Source: Streblospio benedicti (lineage: Eukaryota; Annelida; Polychaeta; Spionida; Spionidae). From it: a stretch of 64,000 nt of DNA. Positions 12,615-31,000 of this stretch are shown here, one piece after another. The notes under the pieces are model-generated. The model did not search any database, had not been told where the DNA came from, and saw nothing but the letters and a program-made list of their open reading frames with translations. How positions within the stretch are numbered: the stretch's first letter is position 1; the number at the start of each line of letters is the position of its first letter. Made by a program: the position numbers and the translations under genes. The DNA lies in the NCBI GenBank assembly GCA_019095985.1, contig CM032662.1, forward strand, positions 41,450,443 to 41,514,442. Reading direction: 5' to 3'.

Positions 12615-14295
12615 TTATCTTGTAACCTCGGTGTTGCAGGCGCATAGTCGGAGCTGCGCCAGTTGGTCCACAAGATCACTGTGATCCTCGATCAACGGTT
12701 CTAGACGCTCAAAAAGCTACAAGAAAGAAGAGGACATTAAATCATTATGTAAAAATATGTATTTTGCCGTCAAAGTATTCATACATATTTCGGTATCTAT
12801 TAAATGCTCAGTGGCAAAGGCATGGGAAGGGCAAGGCCCACCCTTCTGAACTAAATTTTATTATTTTTAACATGTCTTAGAACTGCTAACTTTTGAGTGT
12901 GTTTATCACTCAAGATGTGACGCAAATCAACAACAAGGAACATACCTCCCCCCCCCCCCTTTCCACCACCACCAATCTGTAAAATCCTGGACCTACCACT
13001 AACAACACTTTCTCAAATACCCAAAACAAATTAAATCAAATTGACATCTCATGCACGACACCTTCATGTGACATAATTCTTGAGAATGGTCTTCAGGTAT
13101 CAAGCCCCGAAAATTTCAAATTAGTAAGTTAAAACACTGGAGTTATTCTGACATTACTCACGACATACAAAGTCATGGGCCTCAGCATCATAACTGTAGT
13201 TATATATAGTGTATACTGTATGGTATAGTGTTTGTAAACAATAATAGTAGACCATTATATACCCCCTCCCTGAGTCTCCTCCCATGATGCTGAGGCCCAT
13301 GAACAAAGTCACCTTTTGTGTGTTGAAGCGCAGACTGCTGTGGTTGCGCCGGCGCCTCTGCAAGACTTCGAGCTGCTCAATGTACTGGCTCACCACCTTT
13401 CGGAGCTCCAGCAGGACGTGTAGGGGCGCGCTGCTCATCACTCGCGACATCGCTCGCTCGAGGAATGTTTCGAGCCCTGCCAGAGATGTGTCCTCATCCT
13501 CAAGCTTTGAGGATCAAATAGAAAGAAGTAAAGTATAATAAGATATCATTTATGAATACCTATAAGAACATGTTTTATTGTCAATTTAAAAGGATTATTC
13601 ACTTAGTATCATTCTTACTTGATTTTTATTAATCTAGGATAATCATTATCATTGATTATTTTGCATTTTTTGGTTAAAACTTTTTATTTGTATTGAAGGT
13701 TAAATATTATATGGGGAATCCCACATTCATTCAGAATTTTTTGAAAAGTGGGGCGTAACCATTAGATTCATGATTTCATGTGTGCATGAGGAGATGCAAT
13801 AAAAAGCCATAAAAAGCACTTTTTGTCCCCTACCACCCCCACCCCGACTACTACAATGATCTACCCTAAGGAGAAAACTACCACCTGGACTTGATGCTGC
13901 TGGTTGTCAGTCGTCTTATCCATTTCTTCCTGAGGTGCGGAGGAATTTCCGGAGCTGCATTGCACATGATTCGCAGAATGCTCTCTTTGTGTGTAGTTTC
14001 CATTGTCAACTCCTGATACCATTGCGCTTCTTTGGGTTTTTAAAATGGTCTTCTTGGTCTTTTCTGCGGTGTTGAGCTGTTTCGTAGATGTGGTGGCTGG
14101 GGCTTTGCTTGGCAATGAAGCTTTCGACTTGAATGGAGATGTTACCAACAACTTCGAAGTCTTTGGAATAGTGATTTCTGAATCTGATAGTTCAGCGCTG
14201 TCGAAGATAGTCGAGGGGCCCGCAGCTTCAGTTGGGATTGCAACCACTTCAGGTACGTCATCTACTGTGATGTCGTCAGGGAGAGCATCAATCCT
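12615..14295 (-). CDS. Unrecognised gene, three 3' exons, C-terminal helical region
   Basis: Three consecutive phase-0 exons: 14295-13885, 13504-13313 and 12716-12615. The first (RIDALPDDITVDDVPEVV onwards) is Ser/Thr/Lys-rich and looks disordered. The second (LEDEDTSLAGLETFLERAM onwards) contains an amphipathic helix around LHVLLELRKVVSQYIEQLEV followed by RRRR. The last (LFERLEPLIEDHSDLVDQLA) is also helical and ends CNTEVTR-stop. The splice sites are good (TTCCTTACAG/A, CCAG/GTGGTA, AAAAG/GTGACT, CTTGTAG/C). No start exon was found. It may lie upstream, perhaps through the 16407-16324 exon, and the 100-N gap lies between. No family was recognised. Confidence 0.65.
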
Positions 14296-14587
14296 CTGTA
14301 AGGAATATAATGGTGACATGCTACATGTAGAACATTCGTCGGCCACATCTACGATGCAAGCATATGAGAAATGATCAATTGATGATCAATAAGTGGGCCA
14401 ATGACCTGGTGTAAATTGTAAAGTGGTGAGAGCAAGACTTGGATCAGAACTATAAACCACCACATTTACATTTACATGCATGGGCGAAGAGGCACGCCCG
14501 GACTACTGGAATGAATTTCAACGGTAGGGCCTATCATACATATTCAATTTATTATATGAATCGTCTGTAAATATCTTCGCATATACA

Positions 14588-14750
14588 CTAGAACCTCCAG
14601 TCAAGACCACCTCTCTATTGTTAGCTACTCTAAAATACGATCAGTACTCTCACTCCCAGACCTCCATAAAAAGGCCACTTGGCCTTTTCCCACAATTCCA
14701 AACCCTCACAAAAAGATCACCGCGAACCTTCACTTGTTGGAGAGGTTCCA
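14588..14750. mobile_element. Partial MITE, CAGTAGAACCT family
   Basis: The left part (ACTAGAACCTCCAGTCAAGA, then CCACCTCTCTATT) and interior words (CCAAACCCTCACAAAAAGA) match the family. The right terminus is lost in adjoining repeat sequence. Confidence 0.45.
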
Positions 14751-14814
14751 GGCCTGTAGCCATGGTTAGAAAAGTGAGGGGTACAGAAACGTATTGATGC
14801 GAGCTGAAACACGG

Positions 14815-15130
14815 TGAAGCCAAACCTATGGGATCCGCGGGGCATGCTCCCCGGCAAATTTTTATTTTTGCAGTAAAATGATGGCCCGTTTGTGTCAATC
14901 CCACCGCATTGGAGGGGGGGTCTGGGGGCGGGGTATTTCCCCCCGGTAACATTTTGAAAATTGGATACTCTGAGAGCAATTCTGGTGCATTTTCAGGCCA
15001 AATAAAGATTTTTTTTCCTAAAAAAGTGAGGGAGCACTTTTTAATTTTTTCTCTATTTCAGACCAAAATCTGTCAAAAAGGTGAGGGGGCACGTGCCCCA
15101 CTGGCCCCACCGCTCGTTACGGGCCTGGGT
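14815..15130. repeat. GC-rich dispersed repeat
   Basis: It contains short palindromic GC words (GGGGCATGCTCCCC, GGGGGCACGTGCCCC) separated by A/T-rich stretches and ends near ACGGGCCTGGG. The style resembles the element at 31241-31390. Termini were not resolved because it lies close to the assembly gap. Confidence 0.4.
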
Positions 15131-15170
15131 TCCACAGTTACATGTTATGTACAGTCACCTGAGTTACTTG

Positions 15171-15270
15171 NNNNNNNNNNNNNNNNNNNNNNNNNNNNNN
15201 NNNNNNNNNNNNNNNNNNNNNNNNNNNNNNNNNNNNNNNNNNNNNNNNNNNNNNNNNNNNNNNNNNNNNN
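15171..15270. other. Assembly gap (100 N)
   Basis: Exactly 100 N bases, the usual placeholder for a scaffold gap of unknown size. Sequence of the 12.6-16.4 kb gene may be hidden here. Confidence 0.98.
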
Positions 15271-16308
15271 CCATGATTTAGTAAGCATGGGAGCGAGCTG
15301 AGATGCCTAAATCCTTATGAAAATGCAATTTTATTGTGTTATGTAGGGCCGTAGCTAAGATAGCCAACGATTGGAAGCGAATCATCTTGGACAAGGATGC
15401 ATGAAAACCCCATAGGCGCCCAGCTTTTCTATGGGTCGGAGGGTGATTTGAGTAGCATGCTGCCCCAAAAAGGAATATCAGTGAATACGGTTAAGAACTC
15501 AAACGACTTACCTTTCCTTTCTTAATTATTTGTGTTGTATGTGTATATTCTCACATTAATTCAACGTTCCGTAAACTATCTCTGTCGCGTATTCACAACA
15601 TAATTTCCAATTTCTTTTTATGAAAAAAATAATGTGAATGTAAAATAGTATTGGAAATTGCAAAATTCCTAATGTAGAATACATGCATACCTATTAAATA
15701 TAACAGATATAACACGTGGGAAAGTTACCTTTGCATTTACTGTAAGTTTATATAAGATATGGGGTGACAACATGAAATATCTCCAAGTGACAAATGTAAC
15801 ACATGTTGTAGAAGAAAAACAGACACCATTTCCAACTGTGTTGAATTCAAATCAACTTTACATATAATCACAATGCACTTAAAATATTTATAAAATCGTA
15901 TAATTGACTTTGATCAAATCATTCACCCATTTGACATGTATGAACATCAACTACGTGAGTTGAGGAGTGGTGCACGTTGTTGACAAACTGTAGTCTAGTG
16001 TAGACGAATGTACTATACGTCTGTTTTTCTATAATAATGAAGCGAGTCATTGAATGAATACGCGTAGTGTGTAATCCTTGAATTACAACGCACTCATCAT
16101 TTTGTGATTTAAGCATCAGAACAGTCGATAGAATTCCATGTCCTTGATTCTTGCAAAGGATTTATTATTTGCAGTCCCAATAACGCATCTACACTTTCAA
16201 TGGGAGATCCAGGATAGTTCCCAATGAAACAGGGACTTAACCAGACCAGATTATTCACGTGGCATAGTTTGGGAGGGGGGGCTGTTAGACACACACCCCA
16301 CGGTTCCT

Positions 16309-16407
16309 TCATCTTCTACTAACTTTGACCAGTGGCCAATGTACATTCTGGTTGCGGATTTCTTCTTTGACTGCCTGGTTGAGCAGTTCGTTTGCCTGCT
16401 CTAAAGT
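16309..16407 (-). CDS. Candidate exon of uncertain parentage
   Basis: After a good acceptor (TATTGCAG/ACT) the frame reads TLEQANELLNQAVKEEIR and then NQNVHWPLVK. It either stops at 16309 (VSRR-stop) or splices at AAA/GTTAGT (16324), giving an 84-base phase 0-0 exon. In the second case it fits upstream of the phase-0 exon at 14295. It could instead be an alternative 3' end for the 16.8-22.1 kb gene, whose exon ending at 17338 is also phase 0. Confidence 0.5.
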   Translation of the reverse strand, partial: TLEQANELLNQAVKEEIRNQNVHWPLVKVSRR

Positions 16408-16429
16408 CTGCAATACCATAATATTTCAA

Positions 16430-16775
16430 ATATAGTACAACCTTCCATTAAGACCACCTCTATAACGACACCACTAGAGCAGTATTTTGTTGGTAAGTAG
16501 CCAAAGGTTCTTATTATATTTGTTTCTTCTTATCTGCTGCATTTGTTTTTCATTTTGACTTCAAATCAAGGTTGATTAAACTGAAGGAATCATTCTTTTC
16601 ATTTTAGCTATTTGGATTTGGATTAAAACACATAAGTTGCAGATAAAAAAAGAAACAACTGTGATCTATTTGGATACCTCTTCTATTTGGTGTAACAGTC
16701 CCAAGCCTTCATAAAGAGACCAGAGAAAAACTCTCTAATACGATCACACTCTTGGGACAAGTCCAATGACAGGTT
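16430..16775. mobile_element. MITE of the CAGTAGAACCT family interrupted by an inverted-repeat insert
   Basis: Left half (CAACCTTCCATTAAGACCAC near 16440) and right half (CCCAAGCCTTCATAAAGAGA near 16700) match the family. About 180 bases between them (16495-16680) contain imperfect inverted ends (GTTTCTTCTTATCTGC and GCAGATAAAAAAAGAAAC), so one short element has probably inserted into another. Confidence 0.45.
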
Positions 16776-16808
16776 ATATTAATTGTCTATATGTTATGTT
16801 CATGTGCA

Positions 16809-22063
<5,255 letters not shown>

Positions 22064-24705
22064 CTTTGTATTTGAAGCAATGGTACTCCTGAGCGTATAT
22101 ATTTTTTTCCAATTAAATCTATGAAGTCCTTAATTTTAGTAACACTTTAAAGTTTCTTCGGGCTTTGGTCTGTGTTGCTACATTCTTTATGTAACGTCGC
22201 TGACTTGGAAATGGTAGTCCTACCATCCAATCAAATTGTACGCGTCTCTTGTAATAAGCAGCTGGTAATAGTCATTCTATTAATTACACGGTACTAAAAA
22301 AGATTAGTTTCAATCTACCGACATTCATTTTTTTCGGCGTGTTTTAGAATTATATGGTTATATGTTACTGTAAGGTTTTTACATGAAATGATAAATAGTT
22401 ATGATTTCTTTGGTAATAATTTGTACTTTTAATACCGAACATAAAGTATAGAATATCCAAACTGATTTTGTTTTATCCAACTTTCTACAAAGCATCATTT
22501 CTTATCCTGTATTCCGAATAAAACTATTAAATCATGTGTTACATTTATCTAGAATAACTTTGGAAACATTAAAACTAACATTAAGAATTCACACAGATGA
22601 GACCAGACTGAAACCAGATCTTTACGTATTTGTTCATTTTTCTCCATTGAAACCCTACAGTCCACTAAGCAACTATTTTACAATTGGGATTTTACATCAA
22701 TCATGGCATTGCTATGATAAGCATCACTTTGAAGTCAAGATATAGTTATTTTCCACAATGTAACCCGTTATCTCTAGCGATAACTTATAATAATATGTTT
22801 AGGAATTCCTTTATGTTTCACAATGATAAAAACTTGAATTAAGATACCACAATCTGTAGACTGTCCAACTCAATAATTGCATAAAAAATCCACGTTTTAG
22901 CCAAATCCACAAATAGTACCATTGGGTGTACAGCTATAAATATAAAAAAAAACTAGGGGAAACCATTTTTCCTTATTATATTCCTCTGGTTCATTTCCCT
23001 ATCGTTTTTCTCAATTATTTAAAAATCTAATAGATTTTAATTGTGCTAAATACCTTCTCTCTTCGAGTTTATACTTCTACGTAAACTGTACAGTAATTTG
23101 CATATTTCGTCGTCTGTTATTCAGAGCTACAGCAGACGATATAATTTGGCGTCTAAACGCTTTTGAATATTTTACTAAGTGTTTTGTTTCATTAACTCTT
23201 GGTTAGAAAACTTCACATTTAGCTAATAACCTCCCAGTGCTTTCCCTTATACAGTACAACCTCTATTTTTAGGCAAGCTGGGGGCTGACCTTAACTGGAC
23301 TCAATGGAAACAATGGTCTTTTTATAGAGGTTCATGTTCGTCTCTTAATGAAGGACTGAAACAACGACACATTGTCTATTTGTAGAGTGGGTATCAATAG
23401 AGAAGTGATCTTAATTGTACGTTCAACTGTATACAGCTATGGATTTCTAATTACACTTATAACTATGGATTGATTGTGATTGATGGAATTAATTTCACCT
23501 TGTTTTGTTATGATGTAGAATTACTTGTTCATTTGGGATTATGCCTAGTACTTTCTGTTGGTTTGAACTGTTTATCCCGGGTGTTTATATATGTTTTATT
23601 GCATTGTGTGGTTTTTGTTTTTATAAATCGTTCTTCTCTTATTAGTAACACAAGTAATTTGGTTCAATTCACTATGTTTGTTACTGCTGTATGTTTATTC
23701 TTTAGATTCTGTTTTTTGTTTTTGTTTTCTAGTTTATGTGTAGAAATTTACACTGATTCTATTTTGGGATGGCATTCTATATTCTGTTTATTTTCTAAAG
23801 TGGCGGGTATTTTATTGGTGTTTTAGAATATTGTGCTACTGTTGTCTAATTTTTCATTGCAATAGTTTAGTTCATATGAAAAGGATATTTACACATGTAA
23901 ACACCTCGACATTATCAATAGCTAGAATATTTTTTCTTACAGAAACTATTTTGGCAGCTTAACCATATTCACAGAGTAACCAAAATGTTCAAAAACTCAT
24001 TGCTCAACTCATATAATAGATGACCGTGCGTGTGAAGTGTTTGATTCAGCAAAAATTTCAATAACTTGTTAATTATTCAAATGAGCTCTCCACGACTCCA
24101 CCTGATAATATGCAGCCAAGCGAGAAATGGCGGGGTGCATTATGAACCAGCTCAAATGATTGCATTGTGAATATGAGAGATTTAGGTTCCAGCCTAACCG
24201 TCAGGAATGTTATCATACATGGTAATATATTTTTACGGCATTGTACAAGATGAGAAAGGGGATAGAAATGATTCTGCCCTTAAACAATAAGTCTGCAACA
24301 ATGTGATTCGGCAAATACACGTAACAATGACTGCAATTACCACGGCCAATATAGCTTACACTTCTTGCATTATTTGGTTCCTCAGATGGTTACTACGTAT
24401 CAGTTAGTTAGCCTGCAATGAGCTGGATGGACAAAATGTGACAGTAGTGCTAAATGAGTTTTATGGTCATTCTATTTCATAAAAGGGTAGTTTAATTATT
24501 TGCATATAACAGAAGTCTCGCATTTCTATGTGTAGAATTCCGGCATGAAATTCGTCTATACACGGGAAGGCACGCAGTTATGCCAAACATCTCTCAACTT
24601 GCATAATATTGTGAGGGACAACCCCTCCATCCCCAACCCACCACATCCCCCAACACCACCACTACCACCCAGAATCCCCCAGAGACACCAAACAGTCCCC
24701 CTCAC
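22064..24705. other. AT-rich spacer
   Basis: No supportable exon. It includes a full MITE (23252-23429). A hydrophobic open frame at 23470-23826 (plus) reflects T-rich composition. Confidence 0.55.
23252..23429. mobile_element. Full-length MITE, CAGTAGAACCT family, 178 bp
   Basis: Ends CAGTACAACCTCTATTTT and GTACGTTCAACTG with TA on both sides (23250-23251, 23430-23431). It has the same length as the copy at 6767. Confidence 0.65.
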
Positions 24706-24934
24706 CTTGCGGCCGCTTCCACGTCCACATCCCCGCTCTCGTCTGCACTCTCCGCCACATCAGTGGCGCCGTCTATCGGTGGCAGGTGCACGGCTGATGA
24801 CCCCTGTCGCCGCGTCTCTCCTTCCACTGCCGGGGCATCATCGGCACCCTCTCCAGAGGCGTCCGGGTGAGCACTAGCGCCGGCCGCTTGGGGAGCGGTG
24901 GCAACAGGGCCTGGTCCTCAGCCGCGTGGGACAT
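24706..24934 (-). CDS. Candidate GC-rich first exon
   Basis: This is a GC-rich island in AT-rich surroundings. The minus strand has ATG at 24934 (MSHAAEDQALLPPLPKRP) and a second open frame (GASAHPDASGEGADDAPA ... ESGDVDVEAAAR) running to a good donor GCAAG/GTGAGG at 24706. The two frames differ, so a frameshift, sequence error or different start is needed. A splice in phase 2 to a weak acceptor near 22095 would read in frame into MSDSEK of the RRM-like gene. The plus strand also has a proline-rich open frame here, which I consider a compositional by-product. Confidence 0.3.
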
Positions 24935-26023
24935 GCGTGCACTTCTACGTCAGACTGGTGGGGATGGTTCTCGAGATGATTCTGAGTTTATCAGAACACA
25001 ATTCCATTTTTCGTGTTTGTCAAAATTCGCTTCAGCTTCTGTTAGAGGGTAAAAGCATCACTTGTGTTTTTGTTTTGTTTTGTTTTGTTTTGTTTTCAAT
25101 TGTAATATAGACTACGCTGCAATGTGCTAACCGCAATTGTGCCTATCCTTGCACTTGGTAATGGGTAAAATGTCAGGAGCATAGTTCCAACGTCCATTTT
25201 TAGTTTTCCATGTTTCATTGTCGAAACAAAATGGCAGCCAATGAGATTTTTGCAGGAGAAAATCAATATCATTAGAGCAGGTAGGTGTTTTGAGGTCATG
25301 GGGTCATGTGTATGTGATCCATCAACCATGTTACGTGGAAATAGGTCGTATGGATTAGAGAATCTGGGTGGACTCAGTACATAAAAAATAGCCATAATAT
25401 AGTTTACACTTTTTCATGTATGACGGTAAAACCATGGTCCATGAACTCTATGTATGTATCAGCATTGTTTTATATACGTGTTGTTTAACTTGGTACCTTA
25501 TTATCTATTTAATTGTTTTCTAAACTATAAATAGGATTGTGATGAAAGAATGTCATTTAATGAACAGCTGCAGTGAGTTTAATATGGAATGAAAAATGGC
25601 ATTTACGTACTATTGGGATATTATAGATACATTTCTAGAAATATGAAGTTTAGTCCAGTGTCCAAACAAGGATCTGCAGCTGAGTCTCGCAACGATATTT
25701 TGTGTTTGGTATTTGAATAGATTGTAAACTTATCTGTTCTTTGAATCTGGATATATTTCTATTCTACCATTAGATGGGATGAAAAATCAAACACCAGTCA
25801 TTTGATATATTTAAATCAAACGCACTATACAATTCGGTTGGCTATACATTGATTCTGCACTAGACGTGATGAAGGTTCGAGACCATACGGTAGTGATTGC
25901 ATTGTCTTTGACTGCAATAGTTACTATAATTAAACATTTGCATTGAGACCGTCTATATGATATAGAACTTCCTGCATTGACCATTACTATAATTAGACAA
26001 AGTATCCAAAGTGGGCCTTCATG

Positions 26024-26196
26024 ACACTGGCAGACACAGGATTTTGGGTTTTGGAAGAGGAAGGATGCGCAACCGGAGAATTTTATTTGTTACATGCAAA
26101 AGCTATCAAAGATGGCGAAAAACACAAAAATCCTTTTTTTTTCTTTGGCAAAAGGTGGGAATGTGCCCCATGCATACACCCTGTATCTGCCACTGC
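26024..26196. mobile_element. MITE-like repeat with GGCAGATCCAG-type ends
   Basis: Left end CTGGCAGACACAGGATTTT and right end CCCTGTATCTGCCACTG are imperfect inverted repeats. It is the same family as the element at 31241-31390. Confidence 0.45.
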
Positions 26197-27896
26197 CTAC
26201 AAAGACTATATTTGTTTGTTATATAATTTGTTTGTTTAGAATCTCCTCAAAGATATATACTTTGTGTTTACTGACTGTAGTGCTCAATTACACATTTCAC
26301 CAATAATGACAATCCAAAAACAAGTTAATAAAGCTTGGGAACATTTGCTTTTTTATCATATAAATAAATCAATGATGGATGACTCTTTTCTAGAGAACAT
26401 TATGGTTTGGGGTCACTATAAAACGTCTGCAATGCATGAATGAATGAATACTAATAATATGCAAATTTATATCATTAGCAGTGTAGAAACATATACAATA
26501 ACAGCGGCGATATTTATATAAACCTTTCCCAGTACAAACTCACGACGTAGAATAATGTATACAATACAATTTCAATTTTAAACTGCAATTTCGATAACTG
26601 TAACATTGTTGTAACTCTTTTGAATTCTTATAACAACATTTCAAGTAATACTGACAATATTTTCACCCTATATATCACAGATAATTACAAGACAAATGAT
26701 AAAGCCATAGGAAGCAAAATCATAAATATGCATTAATATTGAATATAAAATTATGCCATGAAAAATTTGGTTGCTACCAGTTGGTGAATAGAACTTGTAA
26801 TTGGAATGTTGTAAGTGTACAGTGTTCTTATCATATTGTCATAGTCATTCACAAATTGGATTTGATATTCACCAAGCATGCATATCTTTGAGACAACTTT
26901 GCAGATTGAGAAGATGACAAGTCTGGGTTTGGTACTTCAATTGATTGCTGGTCTCAATTGTAGTACAAATCCAGATCTATCAAAGGCATAGTTAGGAATG
27001 ATGCAATGTTGTTTCATCGCTAATTGAATGCCCGATTTTCTTGATTTCATTGAACTAGACATGTAAATTTTGTGACCCACTTACTATCAGATCAGAATAT
27101 GTATGTTTTTCATTTTCAAAGAATGATAATGTTTCTTTAGGGGATTTCTAATGCCAAGGACACGTATTTGTTAATAATAGCTAAATGTATTTCTGTAAAC
27201 TTGGTTTCTTTCAGATAACCAAACAATACATTAAAAACAAAATGTTGGTGATAAAGTTGCAGAAAGAGTAATATCAGACTCAAATGAATGAAAGTCATCT
27301 ATTCAAAAGTTGGTTAAGTATTTGTTTACTTATTGGTTAATGAGATAAATTATTGAAGCCCAAGTTATCACCACTGATTAACCAATACAATTACAGTCAC
27401 TGATGAAACAACAACTTATAGTTTTCCACTCATCATATCATTATCTCAATGATAGAAAAGTTCATGGGCCTAACAAATGTTTCACTTTATGAAGGCAGGA
27501 TTGTTATGATTTTGAATAAAAGTAAAAAATATACAATTTCACTTTAAGTGATGGACATATAATCTCTTTATCGGTAGCAAAATAAATTTAATCTTATAAG
27601 TATCGTTATGCAACGAACATTTTCATACTCTTAATGCTTTGATTATCCAAATCGTCTATTAAGTGCGGAAATATTCAGCCATCTTGAAAAAATGGTTGTC
27701 CTCTTGAAAATTTATGCTATAGCTTTATATTCAAAAACATTATGTCTGAGGAATTCTTCTTTAATGTCGGTTTCTTGCTATCAGCTTTGAAATATTTATT
27801 TTCTATAAAAATATGTATACTCTGATTACTCTCCTGCACTAAAGGTAATTTCATCACTTTTTTTCTCAACCCTCATCCTAGATCTAGGATCTCTTA

Positions 27897-27902
27897 TTTA
27901 TT
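27897..27902 (-). terminator. Polyadenylation signal AATAAA
   Basis: Canonical AATAAA on the minus strand, 99 bases after the TGA of the secreted-protein gene. Confidence 0.5.
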
Positions 27903-28000
27903 CTCAAAGGACAATTTTAATTCCACTCAATACTTTGAAATCCCCCTTAAAACCACTCCTACAAATTAACCAGTTTAGGGGGCCCTCTTAACCCTCCATA

Positions 28001-31000
28001 TCACCCCACAAATGGTCGTACGTGTCTAATTGTGGCATCGCTGCCATATCGGGTGTAGTGGTCATGCAGAATCTTGGAGTACACCCCGAGGGCCATGTCT
28101 GCTGCGTAGTCCCCTAGACCACCCGCAGGCAGGTACCCTACGCTCCCACCCTGGGACGAAGGGTGCTCTGAAGAACCATGGTTCATCCTACCACGCTTGT
28201 CATTCTCGGACTGTTCTTGCTCTGGATAATCCTCGCCTATGGTGTCGTATTGCAAGGATGGTGATTGGCGTTTGAGAGCTTTGTACATGAATGGATGGCC
28301 ATGCTCTTTCGACACATAATGTTTCTGCTTTTGCTTTGAACTATTGTGTTCATTTTGTGCATCATTGATATCATTCTCAGCGTTGATGTCGCTCAGAATT
28401 TCTGAACCATCGCTATTCGCACTTGGTAAGTCCTTCTTGTGCATATCATATATGTTATGCGGTCCATCAATCATCGGATTATCATCAACATACGTCGGCT
28501 TTTCCTTTGGGTTCACCTTTGCAAGTCTGTTATAATCTTGATCAAGATTTATTGAATACTCCAGCTGGTGCATTATCTTCACCAAAGCGTTGAGTTCATG
28601 GAATGCCTCAGGATCCTCGTGTTGCCATATCCGACTGACCAGGTTTTTAATCTGGTGCCGGATCCAGTCCAACTGATAGAGACTCCTATCCATTCTATGC
28701 TGATGCCGGATGCCTGGATTCGAGGACCCAGGATGTTGATTTGGAGAGTCTAGATCATTCAGATGGTGCTGGGAACCGTGAGATGATGTGACATCCCGCT
28801 TACGGATGATGTGGAGCTCATCGATGCTGTCCTCACTCAGTTGGCGTAGTCTGGAACACATTGAAATACAGAAGTTGGATTTCGGGTTAATAGGGAATAG
28901 AGAAGTCCTTACCAAAAATATTGATGACAGGATGAGTGTTTCTATACACAAACATACGTTCACAATGTTTAAGTAAGATATCTATGCACACTAACTCTCT
29001 ACAGACACAGTATCCCTCTTCTCGTACAAGTATCAGCTTATTTAAAGGGTATTACCGTGTAGCATTGATCCATACACATCACCCCCATTTGATTCATGAA
29101 CAATTGACATGACACACATAGTACAATACTACAATCTTTGTTTTCAATTCATCTAGTAGTAACACTGACAGTGACCGCTGGTTACCTTTGCCTGCGCAGC
29201 AGATTGCTGGTGACGTCACTGAGGCGGTTCTTCTTGCTGGCAGACAGGCGCGTGCGCAGCATGTCGTACAGGTTATCGTACCTGCAAGGTTAATTTGATG
29301 CATGTATGACAATATCATATAGAAATATGTCCATTTGATTTTTTAATGTAGTTTGAAATAATTGAATCGTGTATATAGCAATGTTATTCGGTTGCACTCA
29401 GTCTCACTGTGTTTGTAACGTTTAAAAATATTTCCTGGGGTCTTTTTTCTCACGTTTGCCACAAAACACGCAAGTTAAAGAAAGAGAGTATTCTAGTATT
29501 TCTATTTAGCATGACACTTCTAGGTAAGTATTCTTGTAATACTTTTTTAAAGCGGTGCATGTGGGCTATGTCCTCATTGAAGCACCTAGAATATGTTGCA
29601 GTCCAAAACAAGAACGCTGCACTCTCCCACCGTGATTATACAATCATAAACTTAGTTATTGCAAAAGTGAAGGCTGTGCCTTGCCAAAGCAACATGTACG
29701 CAAGTGATGATATTGCAGCTTTGGATGACTACTGGAGGACTTTGGACTTTTGCCATTTGGTATCACCACATAGCACATACATATTGACTATGCCATAAAC
29801 CCATTCCATCATACCTCGTCTCTGAGCCAGCCCATCTCTTCTTCCTCCTCCTGTTCACCTCCATCCCATCATCCACCCTAAAAGCTCCCTGCAGCACTGG
29901 TCTCTTCATATCGGCCATCCTTGCAGTGTACTCTGAGGAACCACCAGTAATCTGCTAAAGGAACCAAAACACAGACAATAAGACCCATGCAAGTAGAGGT
30001 TCTAGTGTTCCACCCCTTACCTTTTGGAATACTTTTCCGGAAAAGCTTTTTAGCATTTGACTATGAAACTATGGGACTCTTATAAACGTGTCTATTTAGT
30101 AAATTCTGAATCTATGTTGTATGGTGGATTAGGAGTTGAATAGCACCACTGAATAATTTCTAACTGGATTACAATGTTGTGCTGTGTTGACAGGTGAACA
30201 CACACAAGCTTTATGTGACAAGGTCTCATGAGCAAAGCCAATATGAATGGTAAAGTATTGCTTTTATTTGCTCTTACATTGTATCTACACATACCTAGAT
30301 GCTGTCACAACTATCATCTTCTCTTCAACTATGCACTTAAAATATGATCACTGGCATTAGGAGTGTTGGTTTTATCAGAGCATAAAAGTAAAACTAATAG
30401 ATAAGACACTTTTGAAAGACTAGCTGACCGGGTTCATCACGAGGAACTGGCTGCGGTACTGAGGCAGCCACGGCATCAGACTGCTCGGGTAGCTTCTTCC
30501 AGGCCGCACGTGGGCGTAGCGTGGAGGCGCATGCATTCGTAAGAACTCTGCTTGCTTTTCATTCAGGTCCACTTGGTTGGTTCTCTTCTTGTCTTCTTCT
30601 TTTGGAGTAGAATCTTTTGATTTTCCTTCGACATCATTGCTCAGTCCATCGCTCATATCTTCATCATTGTTTTCAGGTGTTACCCAATCGCTACTGTCAT
30701 CATCCTTGTCATCATCTTCCTCTAGCCAATCATACATATCATCATCGTCACCATCATCGTCGTCGTCAACCAAATTGGTACTGTCATTGCTTTCGAGTCC
30801 ATCCATTTTAGTTCGTGCAGCATTTTCATCAACCTGTTGATCCAGCAGCTTTGCAACAATGTCATTGTACGTAGATTTTGAAATTCTGATGAGGCCCGGG
30901 CCTAAATCAGCCCTGTGTACGGAGCTACCCAACAGGTCTGCCAGGGCCACATCGAGGTCTGTGTCAGATGTGAGCTTGCTCATGATGTTGTTGATCAACT

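Larger units (their letters stand above)
24935..28000. other. AT-rich spacer
   Basis: No gene seen. It holds a (TTTTG)n microsatellite near 25070-25096, an inverted-repeat element at 26024-26196, and an AATAAA on the minus strand (27902-27897), 99 bases past the stop of the gene ending at 28001. Confidence 0.55.

Noticed and set aside
23470-23826. Hydrophobic plus-strand frame of 118 codons
   Set aside because: T-rich composition alone gives Leu/Phe/Val runs; no ATG context, splice sites or family.
24545-24877. Proline-rich plus-strand frame
   Set aside because: It is antisense to the better minus-strand GC-rich frame with a splice donor, and the C-rich strand explains the prolines.
29409-29798. 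Plus-strand frame of 129 codons
   Set aside because: It lies between two exons of the minus-strand secreted-protein gene, with no supporting signals.
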